DNA from: Cladosporium sp. IMV 00045
Taxonomy: Eukaryota; Ascomycota; Dothideomycetes; Cladosporiales; Cladosporiaceae
Assembly: GCA_001931905.2 (NCBI GenBank)
Contig: MSJI02000558.1
Location: 1-16,966, forward strand
Length of the DNA stretch: 16,966 bases
Direction of reading: 5' to 3'
Below are positions 8,903 through 16,966 of this stretch, in pieces. The notes under the pieces were generated by a model. The model saw only the letters and a program-made list of their open reading frames with translations. It had not been told where the DNA came from and ran no database searches. Made by a program: the position numbers and the translations under genes. Position 1 is the first letter of the stretch, and the number at the start of each line of letters is the position of its first letter.

Positions 8903-10294
8903 CGAATTCGTGTTCACCGTCTTCAAGATTTTGACAATACGTGTATTCACTGTTTGTTTCTGGTCTTCGATATTATCAATTCCTGTCATATGTCGAAGTG
9001 CGTATGGTGTCGACCCTCATTGGTGTCATTAGGAACTGGGAGACCATTGAGTGTTTTCTCAAGTCCGACTCTCAAGCCAGCATGTCAAATCTGTAACACC
9101 GACTTGTCTCCATCACAAACGAGGTCACACCTGTGCTTTTCGGCTCAGGCGATACACGCGACAATATTAGAGGCATATTGTCACCCTTCGATCTAATTTG
9201 AGAATGAAGACTTTGCTTTCGTAAAGAGTCGAGCGTCGTGAGTGCAACGATACAGAGGATTGACTCTTCACCACCATCGGCGAAGCTCCTTACATTCATT
9301 CCTGATAAGGGATCGCACTCATAGCCGACCAGAGCAGTATAGCACACCACACGAACGCCCAATAAAGACGAGAGTATGGGAACTACTCGTAGCAAGTAGG
9401 ACATGCTGCAGTGGTATGCTAATACCGGTTGCAACAATCTGCTGCGGGCTCAGAAGGTGATTTCTTCATCCTTACCCTAACCCTAATAACCCCAACATTG
9501 TATCTTTACACCGGAAGTCGGCCCAAGATGACATATGCGAACGTATGCGTCTCCCGAAAGACTTTACAGCCGAACAAGTCTACGAATTCGTGAATCGTAC
9601 GCTCATCGCCTTTCCGCTCAAGTACGGCTTCACGGCACATCATCTTCAACTGGAAATGTGACGGCTCGCTCAAGGCTTGAAGCATGATGTAACCGGAGAA
9701 CCAAACTCTACATCAAGACTCTGCCCGGTCTGCTGTCGCCGCCGAGGCAGCCGAGACAGCCCTACGAATGAACTACTTGGACACTAGACAGCACTGTCAA
9801 CTTCGCAAGGCGTCCCACGACCAGTAAACGTCGACAACTGTGACTCTTTACGACACGGACAGACCTCGGCGTACGGCACTGTTAACCGCCGCAAGCAAAC
9901 GGGCGATCTGCCACAAAAAAGCCTGGCAGGGCTCTATCTGCAGCTTCAAAGCCCTGCGGTGCCGTGACTTCTCGCGCCTCAGCTTCAAGACTCAACTACA
10001 GCTTGGCCGCAGATAGGCACCTCACATGACCAAGAAATGCACGGAAATACCACCAGGAAATCACATTCAGAGCCTTTACTATGACGGTGATCACGAGCCA
10101 GCTATTTCCTAGTGTCCTGCATTTCCACTCATGGGTTCCATGGAGGATACTAGCGTGATCCTTCAGGCGGCTGTGCTACCGCGAACAGGTTCCGTCACGA
10201 TGCTTACAAAAGAATCTTTCTCGCGGTGAAAGAGATGAGTTCTTTCCTTACACGTTTTTGACATCGCGCAAAGTGGTGTTTTACGTTGGAAATC
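8903..10294. other. Long gene-free stretch between divergent genes
   Basis: About 1.4 kb without a recognisable gene lies between UAP1 (minus) and the membrane-protein gene (plus). Reading both strands I find only short, frequently interrupted frames. The best is a 38-codon frame from ATG 9545 to TGA 9659-9661, open upstream to about 9455, with no family match I know. A decayed gene, a long UTR or a non-coding transcript cannot be excluded. A telomere-like motif lies at 9475-9486. Confidence 0.5.
9475..9486. repeat. Two-unit telomere-like motif (CCCTAA)2
   Basis: CCCTAACCCTAA occurs once and is flanked by near-units (TTAC before it, TAACCCC after it). TTAGGG is the common telomere repeat of filamentous ascomycetes. 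At two exact units this could be a short interstitial telomeric tract, a binding site for a Tbf1/Teb1-like Myb factor, or chance. Confidence 0.5.
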
Positions 10295-11739
10295 ATGGAC
10301 GTCGCAGAGGAAACGCTTGTCAACGATGCGGTCCCAACGACCGAAGTCGAGCTCGTCTCGGCTGATGGCATTGCAGTAAGTATGCCTACAAGGCCACTCA
10401 TTTCCCGAATCTTTACGCTCGTACGCAAGGCTGACAGACCGGTAGAATGCCACGAACAATGGCACGAGCGATCCAAGGCAACAGCAAATCGAGTTTGAGA
10501 AGATGATCGACGACTGGAAGCATCTAAGGAACTTGCCCTCTGCCAAATCCGTTTTCATATTCTTGACGCATACCATGCAATTCTTCATTACCGAATTTGT
10601 AAGTCCTGTGTCAACACTTCATGATCCGGAATCTGGGACTGCGGTATCTTGTCTTGTCAGGCAAGCGGAAAACCAACCATACCAGTCTTCTCGCCCCGAG
10701 TCGCCTCGACTCACTGATCAGAACCAAAGCTAACCCTACCCAACAGCTCCAATACTTCCTCTGGGAAGTCGTCGACGTCCTAACAATCGTCGAAGCCCCC
10801 CAAGTCACCGTCCCCGCCCGCGCACCCTGGTCCTCCGAAAAAGAAGACACCAGCGACGAAACGCCCAAAGTAGAAATCAAAAAAGAACGCCAAATCACCG
10901 CCAGCCTGCGCAAGACCTCCCGCCACCTCTACCAAACCGGCGGTATCACCGCCCCCCTCCGCGGCCTGGCCTGCAGCCTCTGCACCGTCATCGCTATCGG
11001 CGCCTTCCTCGCCCTCAGCGCCGCCCTGGGCCTCGTGCTCGAAAACCCCCGCGCGCAATGGGACTCGACGATCGCCTCCCGCCTGGTGCCCGACCTGCGC
11101 GAATTCGCCGTCGAAACCGTCGCCTTCCTGCTCTTCTCCCCCTGGCTCGCGGCCTGCGTGCACGTCGTCCTCACCCAACCAACCCTGCGCATCTGGTACC
11201 GCCGCCTGCCGCCCTTCCTGCCCACTTTGCGCGCCACCTGGCGTCCCCTCCTGCTCTGCCAGGTCGCCGACTTTGCCGTGTGGAAAGTCCTCCCGCGCCC
11301 GCTGCGGTGGGCGGCAGGTTTCTATATGGCGAGCTACAAACCGTCCCCGGGAGCTTTCACCTCCGATAATATCCTCCGCTCGCTGTTCTGGCTCATAGTC
11401 CACGCCGCCTACCTCCTGACCTCCCTGCCTTTGTACGTCGCGTGTGTGCGCGTGCAGGCTTCCCTGCTGCCGGAGGAGGAAGAGACGATCGTCCCTTTCG
11501 ATCGCACGTTCGGGACGAGCGGGACGAATGGGCTGAGGCCCGGGTTGCTGGCGGAGGCGCGCGGGCCGTTGACGTTGAGGGAGGCGTGGGGGTCGGTTAC
11601 TTGGGCGGAGGTGCGCAGGGTGGTGCTTATGAGGGCGAAGTTTGTCGCGGTCGAAGTCGCTGTGAGTGCGGTGTTTTGCACCGTGCTTGGGATGGAGGCG
11701 TTTCCGAATAAGTGGGTGCCTTGGAAGTATAATTCGTGA
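10295..11739 (+). CDS. Uncharacterised multi-pass integral membrane protein
   Basis: I do not recognise a named family. Three exons, 10295-10375, 10446-10598 and 10747-11739, all joined at codon boundaries, give 408 residues. The introns are 70 and 148 nt. Start ATG 10295 is the first after an in-frame stop (TGA 10259-10261). Residues 1-60 are acidic and polar, without a signal peptide. A hydrophobic region at about 62-92 (IFLTHTMQFFITEF and LQYFLWEVVDVLTIV) is followed by a charged loop (about 100-130). Likely membrane segments lie at about 151-176, 198-220, 245-268, 288-314 and 378-395. Two short conserved-looking loops are basic (RIWYRRLP, near 226-233) and FYMASYKPSPG (near 272-280). The C terminus is short and cytosolic-like. 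The exon is strongly C-biased at the start and G-biased after about 11440. The gene converges with the sugar transporter. It looks like a real fungal gene because of clean splice sites and coding bias, but its function is unknown. Confidence 0.8.
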
Positions 11740-12057
11740 GGTGGCTGGGAGAGTTGCGAAGTGCCGAACAGCCTAGTAACTGTCGAAATCGATTGGTTGG
11801 GAATCCGCGTGTCCATCACTCGTGAGGATCGGAAGTTTTACGATATCGTATGTATTAGACAATTGGAACAATCTCTTCTCACAAAAGAATCTTCAGATAC
11901 AGGAGGAGCCAGAAACAAAGTATCAAGAACCGAGCAGCACTCAAGCCGCTCCAAAACATCTCATAGCGTAAGGTATATCTCATCTCATATAAATCATCAT
12001 TATTCAGAAGTTTTCACCAGCCCATGCATAACAAGGCGGCAACCAAACGCACATCCC
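11740..12057. other. Convergent intergenic spacer
   Basis: This 318-bp spacer holds the 3' flanks of two convergent genes. It contains a perfect 12-bp palindrome TACGATATCGTA at 11839-11850. On the minus strand the region near 11975-12005 is AT-rich (TTTATATGAG) and may serve 3'-end formation of the sugar transporter. No gene is seen. Confidence 0.45.
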
Positions 12058-13833
12058 TCAAGCAGCCTCCCTGTAACTGACCTGCGGCTCCTTCTCGAGC
12101 TTCTCCTGCTCGCGCAGCGCCTCCATCTCGCGATCGTACTGCTCGGCGACCTTGCGGCCGTGCAGACCGATCTTGTACCAGGGCAGGTCGAAGAGCTTGT
12201 CGACGCTCTCAAGGCTGCGGCCGGCGGCTTCGGGGATGCAGAGCCAGACCCAGACGGCGCCGAGGATGGAGATGACACTGTGAGGAAATGCGTTAGTTGT
12301 TTTTGTTTGGAATTTGCGTGTTGGTTTTGACTGAGGCTTACCCGAAGAAGTAGAAGGTGCCGGCGGGCGTGAGGCCGCTTTGCAGCAGCATGCTCGGCAG
12401 GGCTTTGTTGGTGGTGTACTGGCCGATGAAGTGCATGCCCATGGTGATGGAGGAGCAGACGGCGCGGATGCGCAGGGGGAAGAGCTCGGAGCTGAGCAGG
12501 TACTGGCCGGAGTTCCAACCTGTGCTTGTGTTAGCGTGATGGTTCTTGAAATCAAGCAAAAAGAGGCTGGAGATGAAATCTTACCGAGAGCCCATCCAAC
12601 ACCGGAGAGGTAGATCATGGCAATAGCGCCGGTCGAAGCCTTGGCCTCAGACGGTGTGCTGACGTGGTCCTCGTCTCTGGCGATGGGGACGATGTTGAGG
12701 AAGATGGCGACGTAGAACATGGCGATCGTCTGCAGGGCAATACCGATGACGAGAGAGCGCTTGCGACCGAGAGTGTCGACCAAGAACAGAGCGCAGACGA
12801 CGGCGGCGACGAACTTGACCACACCAAAGATAGCAGTGGAGAGGAGGGAAGCCTCCTGGCCGACGATACCGACAATCTCGAACAAGTCCGCAGCGTAGAC
12901 GGTGATAGAAGAGCCGCCGGACCAGCAGGCCATGAGCTGGGCGAGGTTGGTGAGGAACAGACGGTAGGAGTTGCGCTTGATGCAGAAGATCTCGCGGCAC
13001 ATGCCCTTCCAGCCCATGCCGGAGGTGGCTTCCTGCTCTTCCTGGAAGGAGTACTCGATGCCGGCGAACTCCTCGACGACGTAGGGATCGGTGGTGGCCA
13101 TGCCGCGGAGCTTGGCGAGGTTCTGGAGCGCCTTGTCACGCTTTCCGGAGCGGACGAGGAAACGGGGAGACTCGATGGCGAAGAGGGAGGCGAAGAGGAT
13201 GACGACGCCGAACATGAGGTGGACGGACGTCGGCAGCAGCCAGCGAGTGGGAGTGCCGGCGATGGAGTCGTTGATCTGAGTGCCGTAGTTGGAGAAGTAG
13301 GCGATCAGAATACCGAGGTAGACGGAACCAGTGAAGGCACACGTGCAGAGACCGCGAATGGGAGCAGGCGAAATCTCACTCAAGTAGACGGGACCGACGA
13401 CGACAGTCTCGCCAATGCCGATACCAGCAAGGAAGCGACCGAAGTATACAAGCTCCATGTGTCCACTGTTTCCCATAAAGATCGCAATACCGACGAGCCA
13501 AACGATGCAGAGCTGGCGAGTGGCCCAGACACGACCGTACCAATCGCAAGCGAAGAAAGCGAGAAGAGCACCGGGGATAGAGCCAAGCTGGACCATGGAA
13601 GAAACGTTGCCCTTGACGTTGGCGAGGGCGCCTGCGTCAAGAGTGTCGAGGCCAAGGCTTTCTTTGAAAATATCAGTGTTGAAGATACCGGTGATGAGAC
13701 CTTCGTCGACACCGCGAGCGGCGCCCATGAGGCCGAATGTGAGGACTGCGAGCCATAGGTGACGGTTGAGGACTTGCTTGGGTAGACCGCTGTCTCCCAT
13801 GCGGAAGATGTTGAGGGCCGCGCCACCAGCCAT
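12058..13833 (-). CDS. MFS sugar-porter family transporter
   Basis: Plasma-membrane uptake of a sugar, polyol or related compound by proton symport or facilitation (known for the family). Three minus-strand exons, 13833-12585, 12519-12342 and 12277-12058, give 548 residues; introns are 65 and 64 nt. Sugar-porter marks are in order: GVDEGLITGIF in the first helix, DWYGRVWATR after helix 2 (97-106), GRFLAGIGIG (132-141) to VYLSEISPAPIRG (149-161), ESPRFLVRSGK (221-231), and DTLGRKRS (353-360). After the first intron comes GWNSGQYLLSSELFPLRIR, then PEAAGRSLESVDKLF near the C terminus. The QQxSGxN motif of hexose carriers before helix 7 is absent; the segment reads MACWSGGSSITVYA (301-314), so a substrate other than glucose is possible. 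The open frame reads through the first intron in the wrong frame, but splicing restores the family sequence. The promoter is rich in CreA-type sites. Confidence 0.93.
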   Translation of the reverse strand: MAGGAALNIFRMGDSGLPKQVLNRHLWLAVLTFGLMGAARGVDEGLITGIFNTDIFKESLGLDTLDAGALANVKGNVSSMVQLGSIPGALLAFFACDWYGRVWATRQLCIVWLVGIAIFMGNSGHMELVYFGRFLAGIGIGETVVVGPVYLSEISPAPIRGLCTCAFTGSVYLGILIAYFSNYGTQINDSIAGTPTRWLLPTSVHLMFGVVILFASLFAIESPRFLVRSGKRDKALQNLAKLRGMATTDPYVVEEFAGIEYSFQEEQEATSGMGWKGMCREIFCIKRNSYRLFLTNLAQLMACWSGGSSITVYAADLFEIVGIVGQEASLLSTAIFGVVKFVAAVVCALFLVDTLGRKRSLVIGIALQTIAMFYVAIFLNIVPIARDEDHVSTPSEAKASTGAIAMIYLSGVGWALGKISSPASFCLISRTITLTQAQVGTPASTCSAPSSSPCASAPSAPPSPWACTSSASTPPTKPCRACCCKAASRPPAPSTSSGKPQSKPTRKFQTKTTNAFPHSVISILGAVWVWLCIPEAAGRSLESVDKLFDLPWYKIGLHGRKVAEQYDREMEALREQEKLEKEPQVSYREAA

Positions 13834-13978
13834 GATTGAAGTGAGGCGTGAGGTTGTTCGAAAGGGAGTAGGTCGGGTCTTCCCTGGTCGGCGAGGATGA
13901 GAGAGTAGCGAAAGATTGAAGAGCGATCAACCCAGATCGATCAGTTGCAAGTCGATCGAAGCAGGACGAAGATCGGTT

Positions 13979-14426
13979 CTGGAGGAGAGAAACATGGAGA
14001 GATGGGGGAAGACACTGGAGAGTTATATACTCACACGACATCTGTGCCAATGCAAAGGAATATGGGTCTTAATATCCCTCGCCGGAACGCGACCTGGTTG
14101 GGCAAAACAGCCAAACACCGCCTGGCAGCTCTTCGGGCAGGCGAAGAAACTAGCAATTCTTGGGGGGTCATTTGGAACAGAGTTCTGGCGTAGACAACCG
14201 CAAGGGGGACGTGCAGCCACGGGATCCCATCTGCATCTGCGCTTTCTCCAGTACTCCAGTTACTCCAGAATCAAATGCGCGATGTGAGCCGTCCCCCGCG
14301 GACGCAACGCATGGTCACGCTGGTCTTCTCCAGATTCACCCGGGTCAAGGTTTTGGGGAAGATGTTGTGGAGAACTGGAGAGCGCTCAGGGCAAGCGGCC
14401 GTGGAGATCTATGCATTCTACTCCAC
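13979..14426. promoter_or_regulatory. Cluster of CreA/Mig1-type SYGGRG sites upstream of the sugar transporter
   Basis: At least eleven hexamers fitting SYGGRG on either strand lie here: 13979, 14015, 14246, 14254, 14263, 14294, 14328, 14367, 14375, 14401 and 14421. About two would be expected by chance in 448 bp with equal base use. Three CTCCAG copies at 14246-14268 are spaced 8 and 9 bp apart. SYGGRG is the known binding consensus of the carbon-catabolite repressor CreA/Cre1. The sites are about 145-595 bp upstream of the start codon. Repression by preferred carbon sources is an inference. Confidence 0.55.
14023..14029 (-). promoter_or_regulatory. TATA box candidate of the sugar transporter
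   Basis: The minus strand reads TATATAA here, about 190 bp upstream of the start codon at 13833. It falls next to a CTGGAG site (14015-14020). Confidence 0.5.
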
Positions 14427-15500
14427 ACGCCCAACCGGCTGATGGACGGTCGTGGCAGCGGTATTGGGTTTAGTCGTCGAGGGCGAAAATGGCCGGTACT
14501 TACCCGATAGGAACATTCCGTGTCTATATCCGACGTCCCTCGCAGCGTTGGCCGTCGATATTGGCCCATGGGCGTGGCGCTAAGGCGAGTCAGCGGCGGG
14601 GGCAAGCTCGCCCAAGCGTCCTTTGGCACCTTAGCGTCGCTTAAGTCGACGGACGCTTCGTTGGGCTCTCTGTCTGACGGTATACCAGGATACACTCACG
14701 AATCCACCCGGGCAGTCTTCGCCCAGCCCAGAACCGGCTACTCGACCTGCCATTCGAAGCCATGCCGGCGGCTTGGGGACTTGGCAGGCGACGGTCGATG
14801 ACCGGTGGGTGATGGGATGGACACGATGGGAAGGGTTAAGGAGGGTCTGCATGTATCGATATTGTAATATGCGGAGACGACCGGAAATGGAGCATGTTCA
14901 TTGGCCCACTGTGGCTGTTTTTGGCCAGCGGTCGCCGTGAGACACCACGGTCTGCGAACGAGAACTGCATCGCCACGGTCCAAATGTAACGTGTCGCAGA
15001 GCAGAGAGGCGAATTCTCTGGGTTTGTTGACGTAGTGCCATGCGTGCCATGTGACTGCATGTTTTTGGAGTTGACTCGACTGTGACGTTAGGACAAGAGG
15101 CTCTGCCCACGGCTTGAAGTCGCAAGTCTTGTCATGTGCCAAATTGATTTCTGGGCCAGCCGCTGCTTGTCCGTGGCGCGAACTGCACTTGGTGGCGTTG
15201 TCTTGTCTGTCTTGTGCGAGCCAAATTCTTCCTTGACACAGGCTTGGTTCAACTGCCGCGACATGTACCTGAGTGTAGCTTTTGAGGCGTTCTCATCACA
15301 AACAAAAGAACACCGTGTTGCTGCGATCGCACGAAAACAGATCGCGACTCTCTTGTATATCTGCTTACTACATAGGACGTTCAAACAACCAATACACATC
15401 GCACATCCAAGCCCTTCTGCCGCCGTCTGTGCATCTGCAAATCTCTGCTAGTCCCCTGCCGTCGCCTCCAAACCCACTCCGTGCCCTCCCCTGCTTCTCC
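14427..15500. other. Gene-free stretch between sugar transporter promoter and ABC transporter
   Basis: About 1.1 kb without a supported gene. It contains a GC-rich segment with interleaved inverted repeats (14578-14658). The end near 15420-15500 is the likely 3'UTR of the ABC transporter. Open frames at 14738-15142 (minus) and 15134-15451 (plus) show no family features and are not called. Confidence 0.45.
14578..14658. repeat. Interleaved inverted repeats, GC-rich
   Basis: CGCTAAGG (14578-14585) is the inverse of CCTTAGCG (14629-14636), and AAGCGTCC (14614-14621) is the inverse of GGACGCTT (14651-14658), so the two pairs overlap in A-B-A'-B' order. GGCGAG (14584-14589) and CTCGCC (14607-14612) form a third, smaller pair. 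These may be paired factor-binding sites far upstream of the sugar transporter, or chance in GC-rich DNA. Confidence 0.5.
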
Positions 15501-16966
15501 TCAATCCCCGGACACACCATCGGCTGACTCCAATAAACCGGCTCCGCTTTTTCCCGCATTTACCACCCACACTTCCCCGAGTTCCTCCTCGATTTCCCTT
15601 CTCCTCGACTTCCAAGCATCCACCAGCGCCAAGCGCTCCCGCAGCTCCTGCAATTCTTTCTCAACGCTGTCCTTCTCGCTCGCCGTGCCCACCCGCAGGA
15701 ACTCATACTCGTTGGCGTCCTCGCCCAGACCGAGCGTGAGCGTGTACGAGTGGTAACGCTTCAGCGACGCCCGGGTCGATATCGTGATGAGAGCTGAACG
15801 GGGCCGGTTAGCTGGGCGCCGAGGCGCGCGAGGTGGGGACGGGTATGAGGACTCACTGATTCCTTTTCCTTTAGCTCGCTCGTAGAGCAAGCCTTCGACG
15901 TCTGAGCTTACCGCGCTTGTGCCCTCGTCGATGAAGGCGAAGCGAGGCTCGTGGTAGAGCAGCCGGGCGATGCCCATGCGCTGCTTCTCGCCACCGCTTA
16001 AGACGTCTTTCCACTCTTTGCGCGTATCCCAACCACCCTCCCTGTCTGTTAAGTAGCCAAGCCTGGCTTCCTCGAGGATGCTCTGGAGTTCGCTCTCCCT
16101 CCGTCCTGCGTCTCGCATGTCCATCTCGGTGTGTGGGTAAATCACCTGGTCCCGCAGAGTCCCGGGACTCAGATACGGACGCTGAGGTAGGAACATGATC
16201 CCGTCTTGCCCACTTTGGCGCGGTCGAGACGTGAGGCCGCGGTACGTAGGCCACAGACCGGCCACGATTCTGGCCACTGCAGACTTACCGGCTCCGTTGG
16301 GCCCTGTTATGAGGAGGTGGTCCCCTGGACCCACAATGAACGAGAGGTTTTCAATGAGTTCTTCTCCACCCATCGGATACAAAGCGGGTGCGACGACCGG
16401 GACGTCCTCCAAGCGAACACCATCAAATCCCCGGTGCAGCGTGCCCTCGATGCTGGCGAGACTGTACAGCTCTGCGTGTTGGTATCTGGGCGCTGCGTAT
16501 GCCTTGGCGTGCACGCGGTGCAGCGTGCTGATGAGTGTGTATACTCGACTGGTGTACCCGGCCAATTCCGACAGATCCTTGATGCTGTACATCATACGGC
16601 TTCCGGCGTCAGCGAGGTTGAGCATGAGTCTTTTGTTGGTGATGAACTGCTTCATTCGCCCGTCGCTGCGATTCTGTGACTCGTCGGGCTCTCCTGTACT
16701 GTCCGACGATGGCTTCGACCTTGGCGTCGGTGCAAGTTCCCCCATCATAGGCAGGAAGACCGGCAATGAAGTGATGATGTAGCCAAAGGCCGACCAGCTA
16801 TACTTGAGCATGAAGTCTTCTAGAATGTTGTATCCGACGCGAATCTTGTATATGTTCTCCACCCACGTCTTGAGCTCCTTGAAGCTCTTGTCAAGCAAGA
16901 CGTGCTCCGTGGCTCCTCCGTTGTAGAAGGCCACCTCCTCTGCATTTGCAATCAAACGTGCGTGCA
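15501..16966 (-). CDS. Peroxisomal ABC half transporter (ABCD/PXA type), C-terminal part, cut by the right window edge
   Basis: Half transporter of the peroxisomal membrane that, as a dimer, imports long-chain fatty acids or acyl-CoA for beta-oxidation (known for ABCD1 and yeast Pxa1/Pxa2). Two minus-strand exons are visible: 16966-15857 (open at the edge) and 15793-15501, about 466 residues. The window starts in the membrane domain at HARLIANAEEVAFYNG, the conserved ABCD EEIAFY region. There follow a helix (YSWSAFGYIITSLPVFLP) and the MKQFITNKRLMLNLADAGSRM segment. The nucleotide-binding domain has Walker A GPNGAGKS (16304-16281), Q-loop FLPQRPYLSPGTLRDQ, signature LSGGEKQR (16001-15978), and Walker B FAFIDEGTSAVSSD. 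The switch region reads LITISTRASLKRYH, with Thr where the H-loop histidine normally stands. The 63-nt intron (15856-15794) is in frame and stop-free. A predicted coiled coil (EKELQELRERLALVDAWKSR) lies in the tail. Pxa1 or Pxa2 cannot be chosen from this half, so no symbol is given. Confidence 0.92.
   Translation of the reverse strand, partial: HARLIANAEEVAFYNGGATEHVLLDKSFKELKTWVENIYKIRVGYNILEDFMLKYSWSAFGYIITSLPVFLPMMGELAPTPRSKPSSDSTGEPDESQNRSDGRMKQFITNKRLMLNLADAGSRMMYSIKDLSELAGYTSRVYTLISTLHRVHAKAYAAPRYQHAELYSLASIEGTLHRGFDGVRLEDVPVVAPALYPMGGEELIENLSFIVGPGDHLLITGPNGAGKSAVARIVAGLWPTYRGLTSRPRQSGQDGIMFLPQRPYLSPGTLRDQVIYPHTEMDMRDAGRRESELQSILEEARLGYLTDREGGWDTRKEWKDVLSGGEKQRMGIARLLYHEPRFAFIDEGTSAVSSDVEGLLYERAKGKGISESSYPSPPRAPRRPANRPRSALITISTRASLKRYHSYTLTLGLGEDANEYEFLRVGTASEKDSVEKELQELRERLALVDAWKSRRREIEEELGEVWVVNAGKSGAGLLESADGVSGD
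15794..15856 (-). other. In-frame, stop-free intron of the ABC transporter
   Basis: GTGAGT donor at 15856 and CAG acceptor ending at 15794. The length, 63 nt, is a multiple of three and contains no stop, so unspliced mRNA would add 21 residues rich in Ser, Pro and Arg between the Walker B/D-loop and the switch region. Splicing restores GKGITLITIST, the family sequence, so the spliced form is taken as the main product. Confidence 0.75.

Noticed and set aside
9072..9437. Minus-strand open frame of 121 codons in the gene-free interval
   Set aside because: Starts at TTG, not ATG, and shows no recognisable features; expected by chance in 1.5 kb.
10780..11403. Minus-strand Gly/Glu-rich open frame of 207 codons
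   Set aside because: Antisense shadow of the C-rich exon of the membrane-protein gene.
12664..13758. Plus-strand open frame of 364 codons opposite the sugar transporter
   Set aside because: Acidic low-complexity translation caused by the antisense of a biased coding exon; no domain.
1..16966. Biosynthetic or other functional gene cluster
   Set aside because: The genes belong to unrelated housekeeping functions on both strands, with no core biosynthetic enzyme or pathway regulator.

Overview
The window is nuclear DNA of a filamentous ascomycete. Genes carry short (47-70 nt, one of 148 nt) GT-AG introns, intergenic spacers are compact, and the proteins read as Pezizomycotina orthologues. A Dothideomycete is my best guess, but that is inference from style and not a database result. 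There are no RNA genes, transposons or CRISPR-like arrays that I can support. I see eight protein-coding loci, two of them cut by the window edges.

Layout, left to right: (1) the 5' part of a mitochondrial citrate carrier (CTP1, minus strand) running off the left edge. (2) A divergent 0.7-kb spacer, then a five-exon anion:cation symporter family MFS transporter (plus) whose third exon contains a reading-frame break. (3) A 0.3-kb convergent spacer containing a long near-perfect inverted repeat, then the meiotic recombinase DMC1 (minus, seven exons). (4) A seven-zinc-knuckle nucleic-acid-binding protein of the CNBP/Gis2/Byr3 type (minus, four coding exons plus a probable 5'UTR intron). (5) UDP-N-acetylglucosamine pyrophosphorylase (UAP1/QRI1, minus, one exon). 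(6) A 1.56-kb gene-free stretch with a two-unit telomere-like motif. (7) An uncharacterised multi-pass membrane protein (plus, three exons). (8) A sugar-porter family MFS transporter (minus, three exons) with a promoter unusually dense in CreA/Mig1-type SYGGRG sites. (9) The C-terminal half of a peroxisomal ABCD-type half transporter (minus) running off the right edge.

The genes do not form a pathway or a biosynthetic cluster. They are mostly housekeeping functions: citrate export from mitochondria, meiotic strand exchange, mRNA binding, the UDP-GlcNAc supply for chitin and glycosylation, and fatty-acyl import into peroxisomes. Two plasma-membrane nutrient transporters sit among them. Citrate export, sugar uptake and peroxisomal fatty-acid import all concern carbon supply, but their proximity may be chance.

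I found no previously undescribed biological system. The points most worth a second look are the MFS frame break, the SYGGRG cluster, the symmetric inverted repeat between convergent genes, the substituted H-loop histidine and retention-compatible intron of the ABC transporter, and the uncharacterised membrane protein.
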